From Zingiber officinale (taxonomy: Eukaryota; Streptophyta; Magnoliopsida; Zingiberales; Zingiberaceae): a stretch of 64,000 bases of DNA. Within the stretch, counting starts at the first letter, position 1. Every line of letters starts with the position of its first letter. A program made the position numbers and the translations under genes. Location of the stretch: contig NC_055990.1 in the NCBI RefSeq assembly GCF_018446385.1, forward strand, positions 26,745,891 through 26,809,890. Direction: 5' to 3'. A model generated the notes under the pieces. That model saw only the letters and a program-made list of their open reading frames with translations, searched no databases and was not told the DNA's origin. Shown piece by piece: positions 22,466 to 33,876 of the stretch.

Positions 22466-23764
22466 TGCTGGATCGAAAGCGCTAGAGGGGGGGGGTGAAT
22501 AGAGCTCGTGGCTTTCACTCGGTTCGGAATCGTAAATCGTTCGATTAAACACTTGAGTAACGCAGCGGAATAAAAGAGAAAAACAAACACAAACACAGAG
22601 AATTTACTTCGTTCGAGCCGAGCTCAACTCCTACTCGAAGGCCCGCGATCCTTGATCGCTTACCGTGGGCAACAACTAATAGCTTGAATAGAATTACAAG
22701 TGAAGTACAATAATCAATAAGAAATGATTAAATTATACCGACAACAATATGAATAACTGAAGATTCGGAGCTCCAGGTCGTCGGGGGGTCGTCGCAGCAC
22801 TTCGGGATCGTGTCGTTAGCAGCTAGTCGCAGAAGGATTGCTTGGAGTGAATTGTCTTGAACTGCTGCTCGAACTCCCCTTATAAAGGGTATCCAAGGCG
22901 CCTCTAAGTCCTCCGAAGGCGCCTCCATCCCTTTCGAATCGCTCGTGCAGATCAACGCTGAATAGTCGTCGCTTATCGCCTTGAAGGCGCCTTCATTCAT
23001 CTTTAAGGCGCCTCCAATGGGACATCCAAGGCACCTTCGCGCACCATGAAGGCGCCTCCAGCGGGTCTGCGCAGCCACGTCACTTTAGCACCCGAGGCGC
23101 CTCCAAGCTCCATGGAGGCGCCTCGGACACTGTTTATCCGAGGCTTAACCTTGTTCTTTCGTACCTGCAAGACATGTTAGATCCAAAACACAAATATATC
23201 CTGCAAAACAAAAGTTAACACATATAATATCATAAATATGAAGTTTGACAGTCATCGGACTGTTCGGGTCTGTCTGACTTCGGATTTTCGACCGGAAACC
23301 CTAGGTCGACCCGACGCCTACTGTTCCCTCTACGGGGAACGCGTCCTCACCTACTCCACTCAGGACATTTACCTATTGACAGTGCGATCCTCCAGATCGA
23401 CTGGACTTTTGCTCGGTGCTCGATGCTTCCAGACTTTCTGCTGGACTTCCGCTTCCCGGCTGGTCCAGTCTTTCACCTGGTTCGCGACACCAGGACTTTC
23501 CACCTAGGGTTACCCCCTAGGACTTTTGCCTGAAGCACTCGACCCACCAAGACTTTCCGCATAGGGTTACCACCCCCTATGACCTAGGGTTACCACCCCC
23601 TAAGGTTTTCACCTTGCCTAACCACAGTTAGGGCTTTTGCCTAAGTACACTTAGGACTTTCCTACAATCTCATTCAGAATGTTAGATCACCACACATCTT
23701 AACTTTGAATCCTTTTCCATTATCAAAACTTAGGTTCGATCGTCGGATACTTCCCGCACCAACA
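22466..23764 (-). repeat. 3' LTR of the minus-strand SIRE-like element
   Basis: Read on minus: TGTTGGTGCGGGAAGTATCC ... CGATCCAGCA, 1299 bp. It is the relative of the plus-strand LTR at 48062-49264. It has seven GGCGCC palindromes at 22895-23115, a TATAAG box near 22882 and a C-rich CCCCCCCCCTCTAGCGC tract near its 3' end. Confidence 0.85.
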
Positions 23765-25600
23765 ATCTCCCCCTTTTTGATTATGACAACCCAAATTCAA
23801 AGTTAAGTAAAATAAATGCATAAGTATATTAAAAAGCTTTAAGTGAGCAAGCTTAAGTATATAAATTCAAATAAAAGCATAACTTAAGCTAACACTTAAA
23901 CTTTTGTGAAGCTCTCCCTTAATTCAGGGCTTCCCTTTTAATATTTACATTTGAATTTCCTACTTAAACTTTTGTGAAGCTCCCCCTTAATTCAGGGCTT
24001 CCCATTTGAATTTCCTACTCTCCCCCTTTGCCATATATAAAAAATAAGTCAGTTTTAAACAATTTTTAATTTTTCTTATTGAAAACCAGATTAGGCTTGA
24101 AAGACTGGATAAAAGCTAAATTGACTTTTGAAAAATTTTCACCTAAGTTTAAAAGGCTAATATATAGTCGACTGTGATGGACAATTTTAGCCACTTTTGA
24201 AACTTAGTTGTTTTTGAAATATACTTAGCTAAATTTTGAAAATCTTAGAGAAAATTGAAGTCTCTTTTTACTTAGCAAAAAATATTTTGAAAGCAATGAT
24301 TTTTAATACTTTTAGGTAAGTAAAAGTAGCTTAGCAAGAATTTATAAAAGTTAGATTTGAAGGTTTGCTAAGTTTGAAAAAGTTTGAAATTTGCTCTATG
24401 AATCACTTAGCTAAGCCTTTTGTAAGCATTGAATTTTGAAAATATGGCTTAAGTGGAAAAAAGGTCTTATCTTAATTTTGAATAAAATAATACTTATTTT
24501 TTTGAACAAATAGGAGTAAGAACTTGTTAATTTTTAGGATGAAGAGAGAGTAGCTAAAAATTTAAGTTATTTATTCAGTTGGTCCTTAAGTCCAAACATG
24601 AGTCAACTTTTTTAACTTGTCTTGATCAGGTATCAGAGCCCTAAATTACAAGCATGCTTAATCTTAATATATCTATTTCCTTCACCAACTGTCTAACCTT
24701 TAGCTACTTGCTGATTGCCTAGAGGGCAGCAGCTTTCACTTGGTTAGTCAAGTTAAGTCATTTAGTCCAGTTAGATTTGACTAAGGCTGTAAGACTTGAC
24801 TTGATTGTTATTAATAAAGTATTTAACACCCAGACTCATATTGATGCACATAAATAAGCATTCTTGAGTCCAGACTGTACCCTATGCATCTCACACCATT
24901 CTATGTTTCTCAAACACAAGCAAGGTATACCTAGGTGTTTGTGAGATGCTCTAGCTTAAATTAGGGGAACAGGATTTCTAGGGTAGAGCCTAAATTAAGT
25001 CCAATTTTTGAAAATTCTAAGAAAAGGGGATTTTAAAATCATTATTTTTCTTAGATTTTAAAAAACAATTTAAAAGTGGTTTTAAAATTATACTCACAAT
25101 TTTGAAAAAGTGACACATAAGTAATGAATTAAATATAAGTCAGTTAAACATCAGATAACCAACTCCAAGATAGAATCCAAAAGATGAGTAAGATATCCAG
25201 ATCCAAGAAGTGAGTGACATATCCAGACAGTCTAAAAAGATAGAGTCAAGCAGGCGGATCGTCGGCTGGAGGATCAGCTAGAGGCTGCTCGGGTGCCGGC
25301 TGAGGTTGCCCCTGACGCCGTATCTCGCCTCAGAGAGACGCGAAACCTGTAGCCATCTCGGATCACATAGATCGAAGGAAGCGATGGCTATATAGCACAG
25401 CTCGTCACGTTTGAGAGGACTGGATCTCGAGCCGAGTGAGTCTGTCCTCGACAGAGAGTGGTACCGCAGATGAAGGCCCGGCTGATGTGGAGGGTCCGGC
25501 AGAGGTGGAAGGATATGTGAAAAAGTCCTCTACCAGGAAATCGGACCACTCCTCATCCTCACCTGGTACGTCCTCGGCCTCTGGAGCACCAGGAGCAGCA
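23765..25600 (-). other. 3' non-coding region with repeated polypurine tracts
   Basis: Read on minus, AAAAAGGGGGAGATTG touches the LTR (true PPT, 23765-23780), and further GGGGGAG-type tracts lie near 23967 and 24020. Parts (about 24600-25030) correspond to the reverse complement of 47170-47640 of the plus element, including a 'gtatcagagcc' phrase near 24630. No gene is supported. Confidence 0.6.
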
Positions 25601-25620
25601 ACTGGTGGTGGTCGGCCCTT

Positions 25621-26561
25621 TCAGGCCAGAATCCCCTCGGCAGTGACCTCCGCTCCCGCTAATCTAAGGCTACGCTGACCTAACTCATCATAAATGGTAA
25701 GTGGAATGAGTACCCCTCTAGTAATGTCTATCCTAGAGCCGGAGAATATCTGTGTCAGGATATGGCAGTAGGGCATATGAATCACTCCAGATGTAACTGT
25801 ACTAGATGCAAGAATGATGTTATGAAACATATGGAGAGCTATGTCTATATCTAGGCGCTGGCTGAGGGCGTACACAAAGAACGAGTGGGACGGTCGCATC
25901 TTCGAGACGTCTCGAGATGAGATGGGTAGAATGCATGCTGTCAGGACTCTGTACATAGCATAGTCCTGAACGTGAAGAAGAGTGGACCTGAACTCGGTCA
26001 GGCCCAAGGGTCTCTCCTCCCCAAAAAAATGCATGTAGATGTCATCTAAGGTAATGTGGGAATAGGGATCACCGAAGGGTAGCTCCCTACTCGGGTAACA
26101 CAAGAATGTACACTGGGACTCCCTAAGCTCTAAGCTGGTGCGAAGTAGGGAGGGAGTAAATTGAAGGTCAGTACCACCAACTCTGGTGGAATATGTGTTA
26201 TCATCAACCTTTTCAAGGTTGTGATAGAACTGGGCACACAAATCTTGATTGACTGTAGTGGTACAGTCAACCAGTTTATCTAGATGATAGTAGTTTATCA
26301 TCTGGATTGCGGGTTGACAGAATTGGGATAAAAATTCCCTACCAATATATCTAGATTTAATAGACTCAAAGGTGGACCTAATGAAATCTATTCTATGATG
26401 TTCCGAGGGGAATCTAGGGTCCGTGGAAGGGGCCCTAGATGGTGTGGGATCTACAATACGACGCTTCCTATTTTTGACATTATACAAGAAAAATAGCAAA
26501 ACTAGCATGAAATTTATGTAATAGATGATTGAGAAGAGTTTAGATTATACCTAGGAGGCAT
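25621..26561 (-). CDS. ORF in the place of pol, resembling the putative plant transposon protein domain; likely spliced
   Basis: Minus strand. Exon 1 starts with ATG at 26561 (codons for Met-Pro-Pro, then two bases of Arg); donor GT at 26550-26549, acceptor AG at 26469-26468, exon 2 26467-25621, giving 285 residues beginning MPPRKRR. Unspliced, the frame still opens from ATG 26508. The protein is soluble-looking, without zinc knuckle, DDE or RT motifs; it has RIDFIRSTFESIKSRYIGREF near the start and a helix-rich middle. The composition and layout recall the 'putative plant transposon protein' domain (Pfam Transposase_32) found beside plant retroelements; that match is from memory and not tested. 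The function of that domain is unknown. The ORF is intact although the element lacks pol. Confidence 0.65.
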
Positions 26562-26582
26562 TGCTAGGATTAAAGGCGGAAG

Positions 26583-26816
26583 AGATGGGTTGAAGGCGCC
26601 TTGGTTGGGAAAAATCGCACTTGGGTTGTGTTTCGGCAGAAAACGAACAGAAGGAGGAGCTTCTGTTCGTGCAAAAACGCTGAGTGAAGGCGCCTTAAAG
26701 GCTCCATAAGGCACCTTTGGAGGCGCCTTAAATGCTCCTTAAGGCGCCTTAAACAGGTCGACGGGAAATTTCCCGCCGGTGTTGAGGGCGCCTCCCTCGT
26801 GTGGAAGGCGCCTTCG
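26583..26816 (-). promoter_or_regulatory. GGCGCC palindrome array upstream of the extra ORF
   Basis: Six exact GGCGCC hexamers, plus near-copies, within about 235 bp directly upstream of the ATG at 26561. The same AAGGCGCCTT/GAGGCGCCTC style is in the U3 of the LTRs at 22466 and 48062. No convincing TATA box separates the array from the ATG. Confidence 0.5.
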
Positions 26817-26869
26817 TTTAAGCGCCACGTGTTTTTTTTTATTTGGAATTGAATTTAATTTAACTTTTG

Positions 26870-28145
26870 GTTAATTAAATTTTGGATATTTATTTTAAGT
26901 TAATTAATTATTTGAAAAATAATTTTAATTTGAAAAATAATTTTTAAGTCAATAAATTTGAAAAATAATTTTTAATTTGAAAAATAATTTTTAAGTCAAT
27001 AAATTTGAAAAATAATTTTAAAGACTTTTTCAGATTAAGTTTTAAAAGTTTTAAAAGATTATTAAAATAATTTTTAAAAGATTATTCAAATAATTTTGAA
27101 ATTAAGTTTTAAAATGATTTTTTAAAAGATTTTTCAAATAATTTCGAAATTAAGTTTTTAAAAGATTTTTTAAAATTATTTTTAAAAGACTTTTTCAAAG
27201 ATTTTTCAAATAATTTTGAAGTTAAGTTTTTTAAAAAAAATTAAAATGATTTTTAAAAGACTTTTTCAAAGATTTTTCAAATAATTTTGAGGTTAAGTTT
27301 TTTAAAAGATTTTTCAAATAATTTTGAAATTAAGTTTTTTTTAAATGATTTTTAAAAGACATTTTCAAAGATTTTTTCAATAATTTTGAAATAAAATTTT
27401 TTTTTTAAAAAAAAGATTTTTAAAAGACTTTTTCAAATAATTTTGAAATTAAGTTCTTTTTAAAAAAAAGATTTTTAAAATGATTTTTAAAATACTTTTT
27501 CAAAGATTTTTCAAATAATTTTGAAATTAAGTTTTTTAAAATGATTTTTTAAAAGATTTTACAAATAATTTTGAAGTTAATTTTTTTTTAAAAAGACTTT
27601 TTCAAAGATTTTTCAAATAATTTTGAAAATAAGTTTTTTAAAAGATTTTTCAAATAATTTTGAAAATAAATTTTTTAAAAGATTTTTAAAATGATTTTTC
27701 AAATAATTTTGAAATTAAGTTTTTTAAAAGATTTTTAAAATGATTTTTAAAAGACTTTTTCAAAGATTTTTCAAATAATTTTGAAATTAAGTTTTTAAAA
27801 ATATTTTTAAAATGATTTTTAAAAGATTTTTCAAATAATTTCGAAATTAAGTTTTTTTAAAAAATTTTAAAATGATTTTTAAAATATTTTTCAAAAAGAT
27901 TTTTGAAATGATTTTTAAAAGATTTTTCAAATAATTTTGAAATTAAGTTTTTAAAAAGATTTTTAAAATGATTTAAAAGATTTTTCAAATAATTTTGAAA
28001 TTAAGTTTTTTTTAAAAGATTTTTAAAAGACTTTTTCAAAGATTTTTGAAATAATTTTGAAATTAAGTTTTTTTTTTTAAAAAAAGATTTTTAAAAGATT
28101 TTTCAAATAATTTTGAAATTAAGTTTTATTTAAAAAATAATATTA
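26870..28145 (-). repeat. AT-rich minisatellite of the minus SIRE-like element
   Basis: About 1.3 kb of degenerate units such as 'gatttttcaaataattttgaaattaagttttt', about 35-70 bp apart, with variable A/T runs. It lies after gag, in the same relative place as 43236-43960 and 61141-61870. Confidence 0.85.
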
Positions 28146-28149
28146 ATTA

Positions 28150-28962
28150 CGAATTTGAATTTGAATTAATTATGAATTTAATTTTGAATTTCAATTAATT
28201 ATAATTTTGAATTTAATTTAGAATTTCTATTTCTTAGTCATCTCACCCGATCTAAATTTTCAATCAGGGAATCATATAATTTTTGTGAGATGAATTGAGG
28301 TTCAATTTAAGAGTTTGGTTTAATTTTGTGTTAAATTCAGGTTTAGCTTTGGGTTCAACAAGTAATTGTTCTTTGGATAAACTTCTGGACTATGGTGAGT
28401 CACAAGGACCTCATTAAAGTAACCATGCTTTCGAGATTTCCCAAATAGTCCTACCCATTGAACTTAATACTAAACCTTGGTCTAACTAGTTAAGATCCAT
28501 TTAAGGGTAGCTTCGGTCAGTTCCACTTGGCCAAATGCACCAGGTCGAAGCCATATCTTCCTAGACATGCGATGCCCAAGCTTCCCTAACGTACTATCAT
28601 CCAAAAACTTCACCAGTACCGTGGGTCAAGTTAAACCTAGCTCATTTTATGTAACCTTAATTACCTTGCCAGGTAATCTACTCTTGTTTACCCATTTCGG
28701 GTAGATTAAGTTCTGTTACCCAATCGGGTAGTTTAGTTGCGGGTGCCAGCTATTCTGGATCCTACTTCTATTTTTAATTTAATTTTAAATTTAATTTTGA
28801 ATTTTGAATTTATTTTTGAATTTTGAATTTCGAATTTTTAATTGAATTTTGAATTTTGAATTTAATTTCGAATTTTAATTTAATTTCAAATTTTTAATTG
28901 AATTTTGAATTTAATTTCAAAATTTTAATTTAATTTCAAATTTTAAATTGAATTTTGAATTT
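28150..28962 (-). other. Spacer after gag, conserved between elements
   Basis: 28240-28620 is homologous, inverted, to 60770-61135 of the element at 57664 (shared phrases include 'ggatgatagtacgtta' and 'cttgggcatcgcatgtct'). 28760-28960 is AT-rich simple repeat. Non-coding in all frames. Confidence 0.6.
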
Positions 28963-29062
28963 TGAAATTATGTTCGTTTTATTACTATTGTTTTTCTTTT
29001 TGCCCCCCTGGATCATAGCCTCGATATGGTTTATCGAGGTAGTGTATTTGATCCTTCGGGAT

Positions 29063-29674
29063 CTAATATTGACCAAGTCCAACTTGATTAATCAATTTGG
29101 ACTTGGGGACCCATGCTTGGACTGTTTTTCTATCTATTCTTTCTACAAGAGATAAGTATGATTTATATTTTCTTTTTGGTTTAAATCCTAGATCAGTTCT
29201 ATTGTAAACGGCTCTTTGTGTCCCAAGAATTAGGTCATGATTCTTGGAACATAAAGAAAACCGTTCTAGTGTTTTCTCCAGATCCTTGACTTGAGTTTTC
29301 AGACTGGAGTTCTCTTCTTCAAGTTTTTGAACTTGAGTTGAGTTTCCAGTCTGAACTGGTTCAGTCAAAGATTCGGAGTTAGTCACTTCTTTAAGGATTT
29401 CTATTTCCTTTAGAAGTGACTTAATTTTAAGATTCGATTTGGCTAACTTTCGCAATAAATAGTTAACTAGATTATTAAGTCTAGAAATACTCACAGCGGG
29501 GTTTGGCCCTTCGAAAATGGATACGGATCCGTGGCTTCGCTCGGACTCGGCTTCCGACTCGCTCTCGCTCTCGGACTCATCGATCTGGTCCCGGGCCATC
29601 AGTGCGAGGAGACTCGTTTGATCGAGTTCATCGTCGGAATCTTCTTCTGAGGATTCATCCCACGTCGCCTTCAG
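29063..29674 (-). pseudogene. SIRE-like gag, C-terminal half
   Basis: Minus strand, from LKATWDESSEEDSDDELDQ just inside the break to GLGQY and stop at 29063. It has a Ser/Glu/Asp-rich acidic stretch, then a coiled-coil heptad region (LEEENSSLKTQVKDLEKTLE) and the family's 'LDLILG/TDLGF' tail, as in the intact gag at 58977. The Met-initiated N-terminus that seems to precede it (to 29800) is solo-LTR sequence, not gag. The upstream half with the zinc knuckle is at 41696-41895, in the matching frame. Confidence 0.8.
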
Positions 29675-30439
29675 TGTAACACCCACGAAATGATAAGCTA
29701 TACATATGGGTAAATTCTTTATAAAAGGAAAATGGAAATAGAAACCAAAATGAAATAAAGAGGAAGAGAGGTTAAGGTTTGAACTTTGAACCTCCCACAA
29801 ATGATAGAGTTAAATTAGTACATGATAACCACTAGAACCATGAATGACTTATGATTTGTAAAGAGTGGGAATTGTAGTTAAAAGTGAGAGTATGATTAAG
29901 TAAGGGAACAAGAGAAAGTCAAGTAGCTATTCTCCCCTTTCTCTTGGTTAAGAAAAGAAGCAAGGAAAAGAGAAAGACAAGTTGTCTTTCCCCTCCCTTT
30001 GCTATTTTCGTGGGAATGAAGAGGGGAGAAAATGGAGAAGACAAGGGGATGAATTGGGACACTTTTTCCTCATTGGGAATAAATAAGAATGAGTGAAGAG
30101 AAGGGAAAGAAAAGTTTTGATAATTTTTCCTTCTTCTTCTTCCTCCTCCTTCTTTCTCCTTCTTCCTTCTCCACCGAGACATAGAGCTCTCTCTCCCTCA
30201 TTTCCAAAATCCAAGCTAAGGTTTTCTCTCTAAGAAAACTAATTCCTAAGAAGGAGTCTCAAGGTTTACTCCTTACAAGAAAGAGAAAACAAAAAGGGAG
30301 AACTAGGAAGAGAAGCTCCTTCTTCCTCCTCACAAGGGTACCACTTTCTTTAGGAACAACAAGTGAAAGGATGTAAGTATCCCCTCACCTGTTGTACAAG
30401 TTGTTTATGTTTTCCATAAGATTAGAATGCTTGAAACCT

Positions 30440-31810
30440 AGGGTCACAATGTTGAACTTTCGGCCAAGTGTAGATGAAAGACCTAGGAAAGCTTAAGACC
30501 TAAACTAACCATGTTCACTATGTCCCTATGATATGTATGCTATGATAGGAGATTGGTTTGGTGTTCTTATGCTTGTATGTTGCTTAAAACTTAATTTCAT
30601 GCTCCTAAGGTATTCGGCCAAGACATGAATAAAAAGATTTAGGGAAGTTCAAGACCTAAATAAGCATGTTCATTATGTTCTTATGTAAGTACCCTAGTAT
30701 AGGAAGCTAGTTAATGTTCTTATGTTGTATGCTTACTTAAAACCTAGATCTATGATTTTGAACTTTCGGCCAAGTGTAGATGAAAGACCTAGGAAAGCTT
30801 AAGACCTAAACTAACCATGTTCACTATGTCCTTATGATATGTATGCTATGATAAGAGATTGGTTTGGTGTTCTTATGCTTGTATGTTGCTTAAAACTTAA
30901 TGTCATACTCATAAGGTGTTCGGCCAAGACTTGAATAATGGATTAGGAGAGGTTAAAAACTTAGGTTATAATGCTCATGACCTTCTTTATGAAATGGTAT
31001 GAAAGATTCTAAGTGTTTGCATGCTTGTATGTTGTTGGAACCTAGTGGTATTACACTATAGGGTTTCGGTCATGATGTGAATGAAAGACTTAGGAGAGCT
31101 TAAAACTTAGTCTAACATGTTCATGACTCTCCTTAGGATATGATATAAAGCTAACTTAGGGTTATCATGTTTTGATGTTGCTTGAAATCTAGACACATGT
31201 TTCTTTATGGTTCGACCATGGTGAGTTTTAGTGTTTAAGGAAACTTTAAACTAAATCTAGCATGCTCATGTTTTCCTTTATGATATGATATGGAGATAGC
31301 TAGATATTCATGCTTGTATGTTGTTTAGAGTTTGATTTTCTTCTTCATGAACTTTCGGCCATGATCAAATTTAGGGTCTAAGGAAGCTTTAAACTAAATC
31401 TAGCATGCTCATGAATTCCCTTATGATATGATATGAAGTTAGCTTGATATTTATGCTTGTATGTTGCTTAGAGTTTATTTTCCTACTTCATGGACTTTCG
31501 GCCATGAAAGAATTGGAGACCTAGGGAAGCTTAAAAAATTGGATTAACATGCTCATGAATTCCCTTATGATATGATATGAAGTTAGCTTGACATTTATGC
31601 TAGTATGTTGGTTAGAGCTTAATTCCCTTCTTTATGAACTTTCGGCCATGATAAGGATCAAGACCTAGGAAAGCTTAAAAATTGGGTTAACATGCTTATG
31701 ACTTTCCTTATGATATGATATGAAGTTAACATGAGATTCTTATACTTGTATGTTGTTTAGAGTTTAAGTTCATACTCTTTGAACTTTCGGCCATGATGGG
31801 ATTAGAAGCC
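30440..31810. repeat. Tandem array of about 150-bp units inside the solo LTR
   Basis: About ten degenerate units, each with 'aactttcggccatgat', 'cttatgatatgatatgaagttagc' and 'atgcttgtatgttgcttagagtt'. TTCGGCC (or a near form) recurs at about 30459, 30611, 30764, 30919, 31064, 31211, 31354, 31497, 31641 and 31785. Confidence 0.8.
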
Positions 31811-31839
31811 TAGATATGCCTCACATGCTACGTTAAGAA

Positions 31840-32230
31840 TTAAGAGATGTTATTTAATGATTCCATGCATGATTATGTTTTTCTATGATAGGTGATGTGT
31901 TCATTTATACCTATGAACCATGCATGATAATGTCTCTTATGATGTGCTATGTGCTCAAGTATGCATGTTTTATGATATGATAAATAATATGCTCATTTAT
32001 GTATGCTTATGATCCATGCATGATAATGTCTCTTATGATGTGCTATGTGCCCAAGTATGCATGCTTTATGATATGATAAGCAAAGACCTAAGAGTTGCTT
32101 CCCTTTGTGTTGAGATTAAGAGCACTCTTTATGATATGATAAGTGAAGGCCTAAGAGTTGCTTCCCCTTCGGGACTAAGAGCACTCTTCATGATATGACA
32201 AGATATGATATGATATGTTATGACATGAAC
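31840..32230. repeat. Shorter duplications of 'tgataatgtctcttatgatgtgctatgtgc' type
   Basis: Two or three copies of a 60-70 bp unit (about 31920-32060), then two copies of 'cctaagagttgcttccc..attaagagcactctt' (32088-32190). Confidence 0.7.
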
Positions 32231-32652
32231 CATGATATGCTATTTTACTTTATATGACTTGTACCAAGGGTGGGCTCCATAAGCGCCCCTAGCCCGACGG
32301 ACTATGAACGGGTCTAGTAAAAAGGGATGGGCTCCTTAGTAAGCCCCAAGGTCGACGGTCGTAGTACGGACCTAGTTCCCTAGTAGGTTTGGGGCTAGCT
32401 ACCCTGCCCTAGGGATTGCGCGCATTTATGTATGTATGTGGTACAAGTCGGGCCCTCATGATGATATTATGTTCAAGTACTATATGATATGTTTAAAGAC
32501 ATCTTGCATATGACATGACACATGTTTTAAAAGATATCTTGCATGGTATGATTTATGATATGATATGCTTTTATGATTTATATGACATGATGTTTCTTTA
32601 TTGATGATATGATACATCATGATACTTCTTTATGATATGCTATGCCTTATGA

Positions 32653-33781
32653 TGTCACGCCTCCAAAGGAGTCCTTACCGAAAAATTTTGGCAGCATCTC
32701 CCCTGTATGGGTGATAATCTGAAACATACATACATACAATATACATCAACCACACTCGGCTGGAATATATGCACAAATAGAAACAACATAACACGTAATT
32801 TAGTATACTCAGCCTACCCGACTGGACAAAATGAAATAACACATAACCATCATCTATAACCATCAGCCTAAACGGCTGGAACAAAATAGAAACACATGAA
32901 GAAAATGATAAACCACAGCATTTTCATCTATGAAATGAAATCACAAAGAAAACAAATGTATGCCTCAATAGTCACTAACTAAATTACCTCAACCACCGGA
33001 CTAGACTCTAAAACACATCGACTTGTTCAAAACCAAATTACATAAAACTAACATACATCCAAACGGTGACAAGACCCAAAAGAAACTATCCTCGAGTGTG
33101 ACGTGGGGCGACTCTCCAAGCATCCATGACTCATCTATCGTTACCGGTGAAAAAACCATTTTTACGGGTGGTGAGTATTGGAACTCAGGTAAGGAAAGAG
33201 ATAGTGCGTGAACATAACATATAACTAGAAAGTGAGCCAGTATACTCATACGAAATAGCGAGATACTACTGATAGAACAAAATAAGCACTTTCGTACCGG
33301 AGCCGTATCCTAGGCTAGGTATAATAGGTCAAAACTGATAATCTGCTACAGTACTACTCATAACCACATGGGTAACAAGGTATATACCAATTTTCAATGA
33401 CTAGACATCTACAACGACACACAAGTAAGCATATCAGCGTATGTGAACAACAATAGTAAGCAATAACAACATATATAGCATAGAATCATAGCAAATATAA
33501 TAACAATAGCGTATGACGGATGGTCACTCCCGCCCACCTCTCCGCACACGACTCAGATGGTCGAGGCCGTCAAGAATAGACCAGACACCACTCCAGCCTA
33601 CCACTCACAAATGGCCGGGGGACGGTTGCGTAGTAGCTAACTAGCTACATCTGCGATGGGTCCCTGCTGCTCGTGCTCCAGCTACCACTCACACGAGTTT
33701 GAGGTGAGAAACTTACCGGCTTCCCTCTCTCGAGGCGGGATCGCAAGATGAGGAATGGAGATAATTACGGTGCGATACGTC

Positions 33782-33876
<95 letters not shown>

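Larger units (their letters stand above)
22466..29674 (-). mobile_element. SIRE-like copia derivative lacking pol, main part (continues at 41691-41895)
   Basis: On the minus strand: gag C-terminal half (29674-29063), conserved spacer (about 28960-28150), AT-rich minisatellite (28145-26870), a two-exon ORF (26561-25621), a 3' non-coding region with purine tracts (about 25600-23765) and the 3' LTR (23764-22466). No integrase, RT or RNase H is present between gag and the LTR. The gag upstream half lies at 41696-41895, beyond the gypsy solo LTR, with CTGAA/TTCAG duplicated at the break. No 5' LTR is visible. The element would depend on an autonomous relative such as the one at 41896-49264, with which it shares its 3' region. 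Confidence 0.75.

Noticed and set aside
25621..26561. Envelope-like protein for the extra ORF
   Set aside because: No signal peptide, membrane segment or coiled-coil surface is evident, so an envelope role is not supported.
26514..26714. 66-codon minus ORF in front of the extra ORF
   Set aside because: Its end runs through the proposed intron and its start lies in the GGCGCC array; it is probably leader.
29675..29800. N-terminal extension of the gag fragment at 29063
   Set aside because: It is solo-LTR sequence read in frame by chance; the target duplication marks the break.
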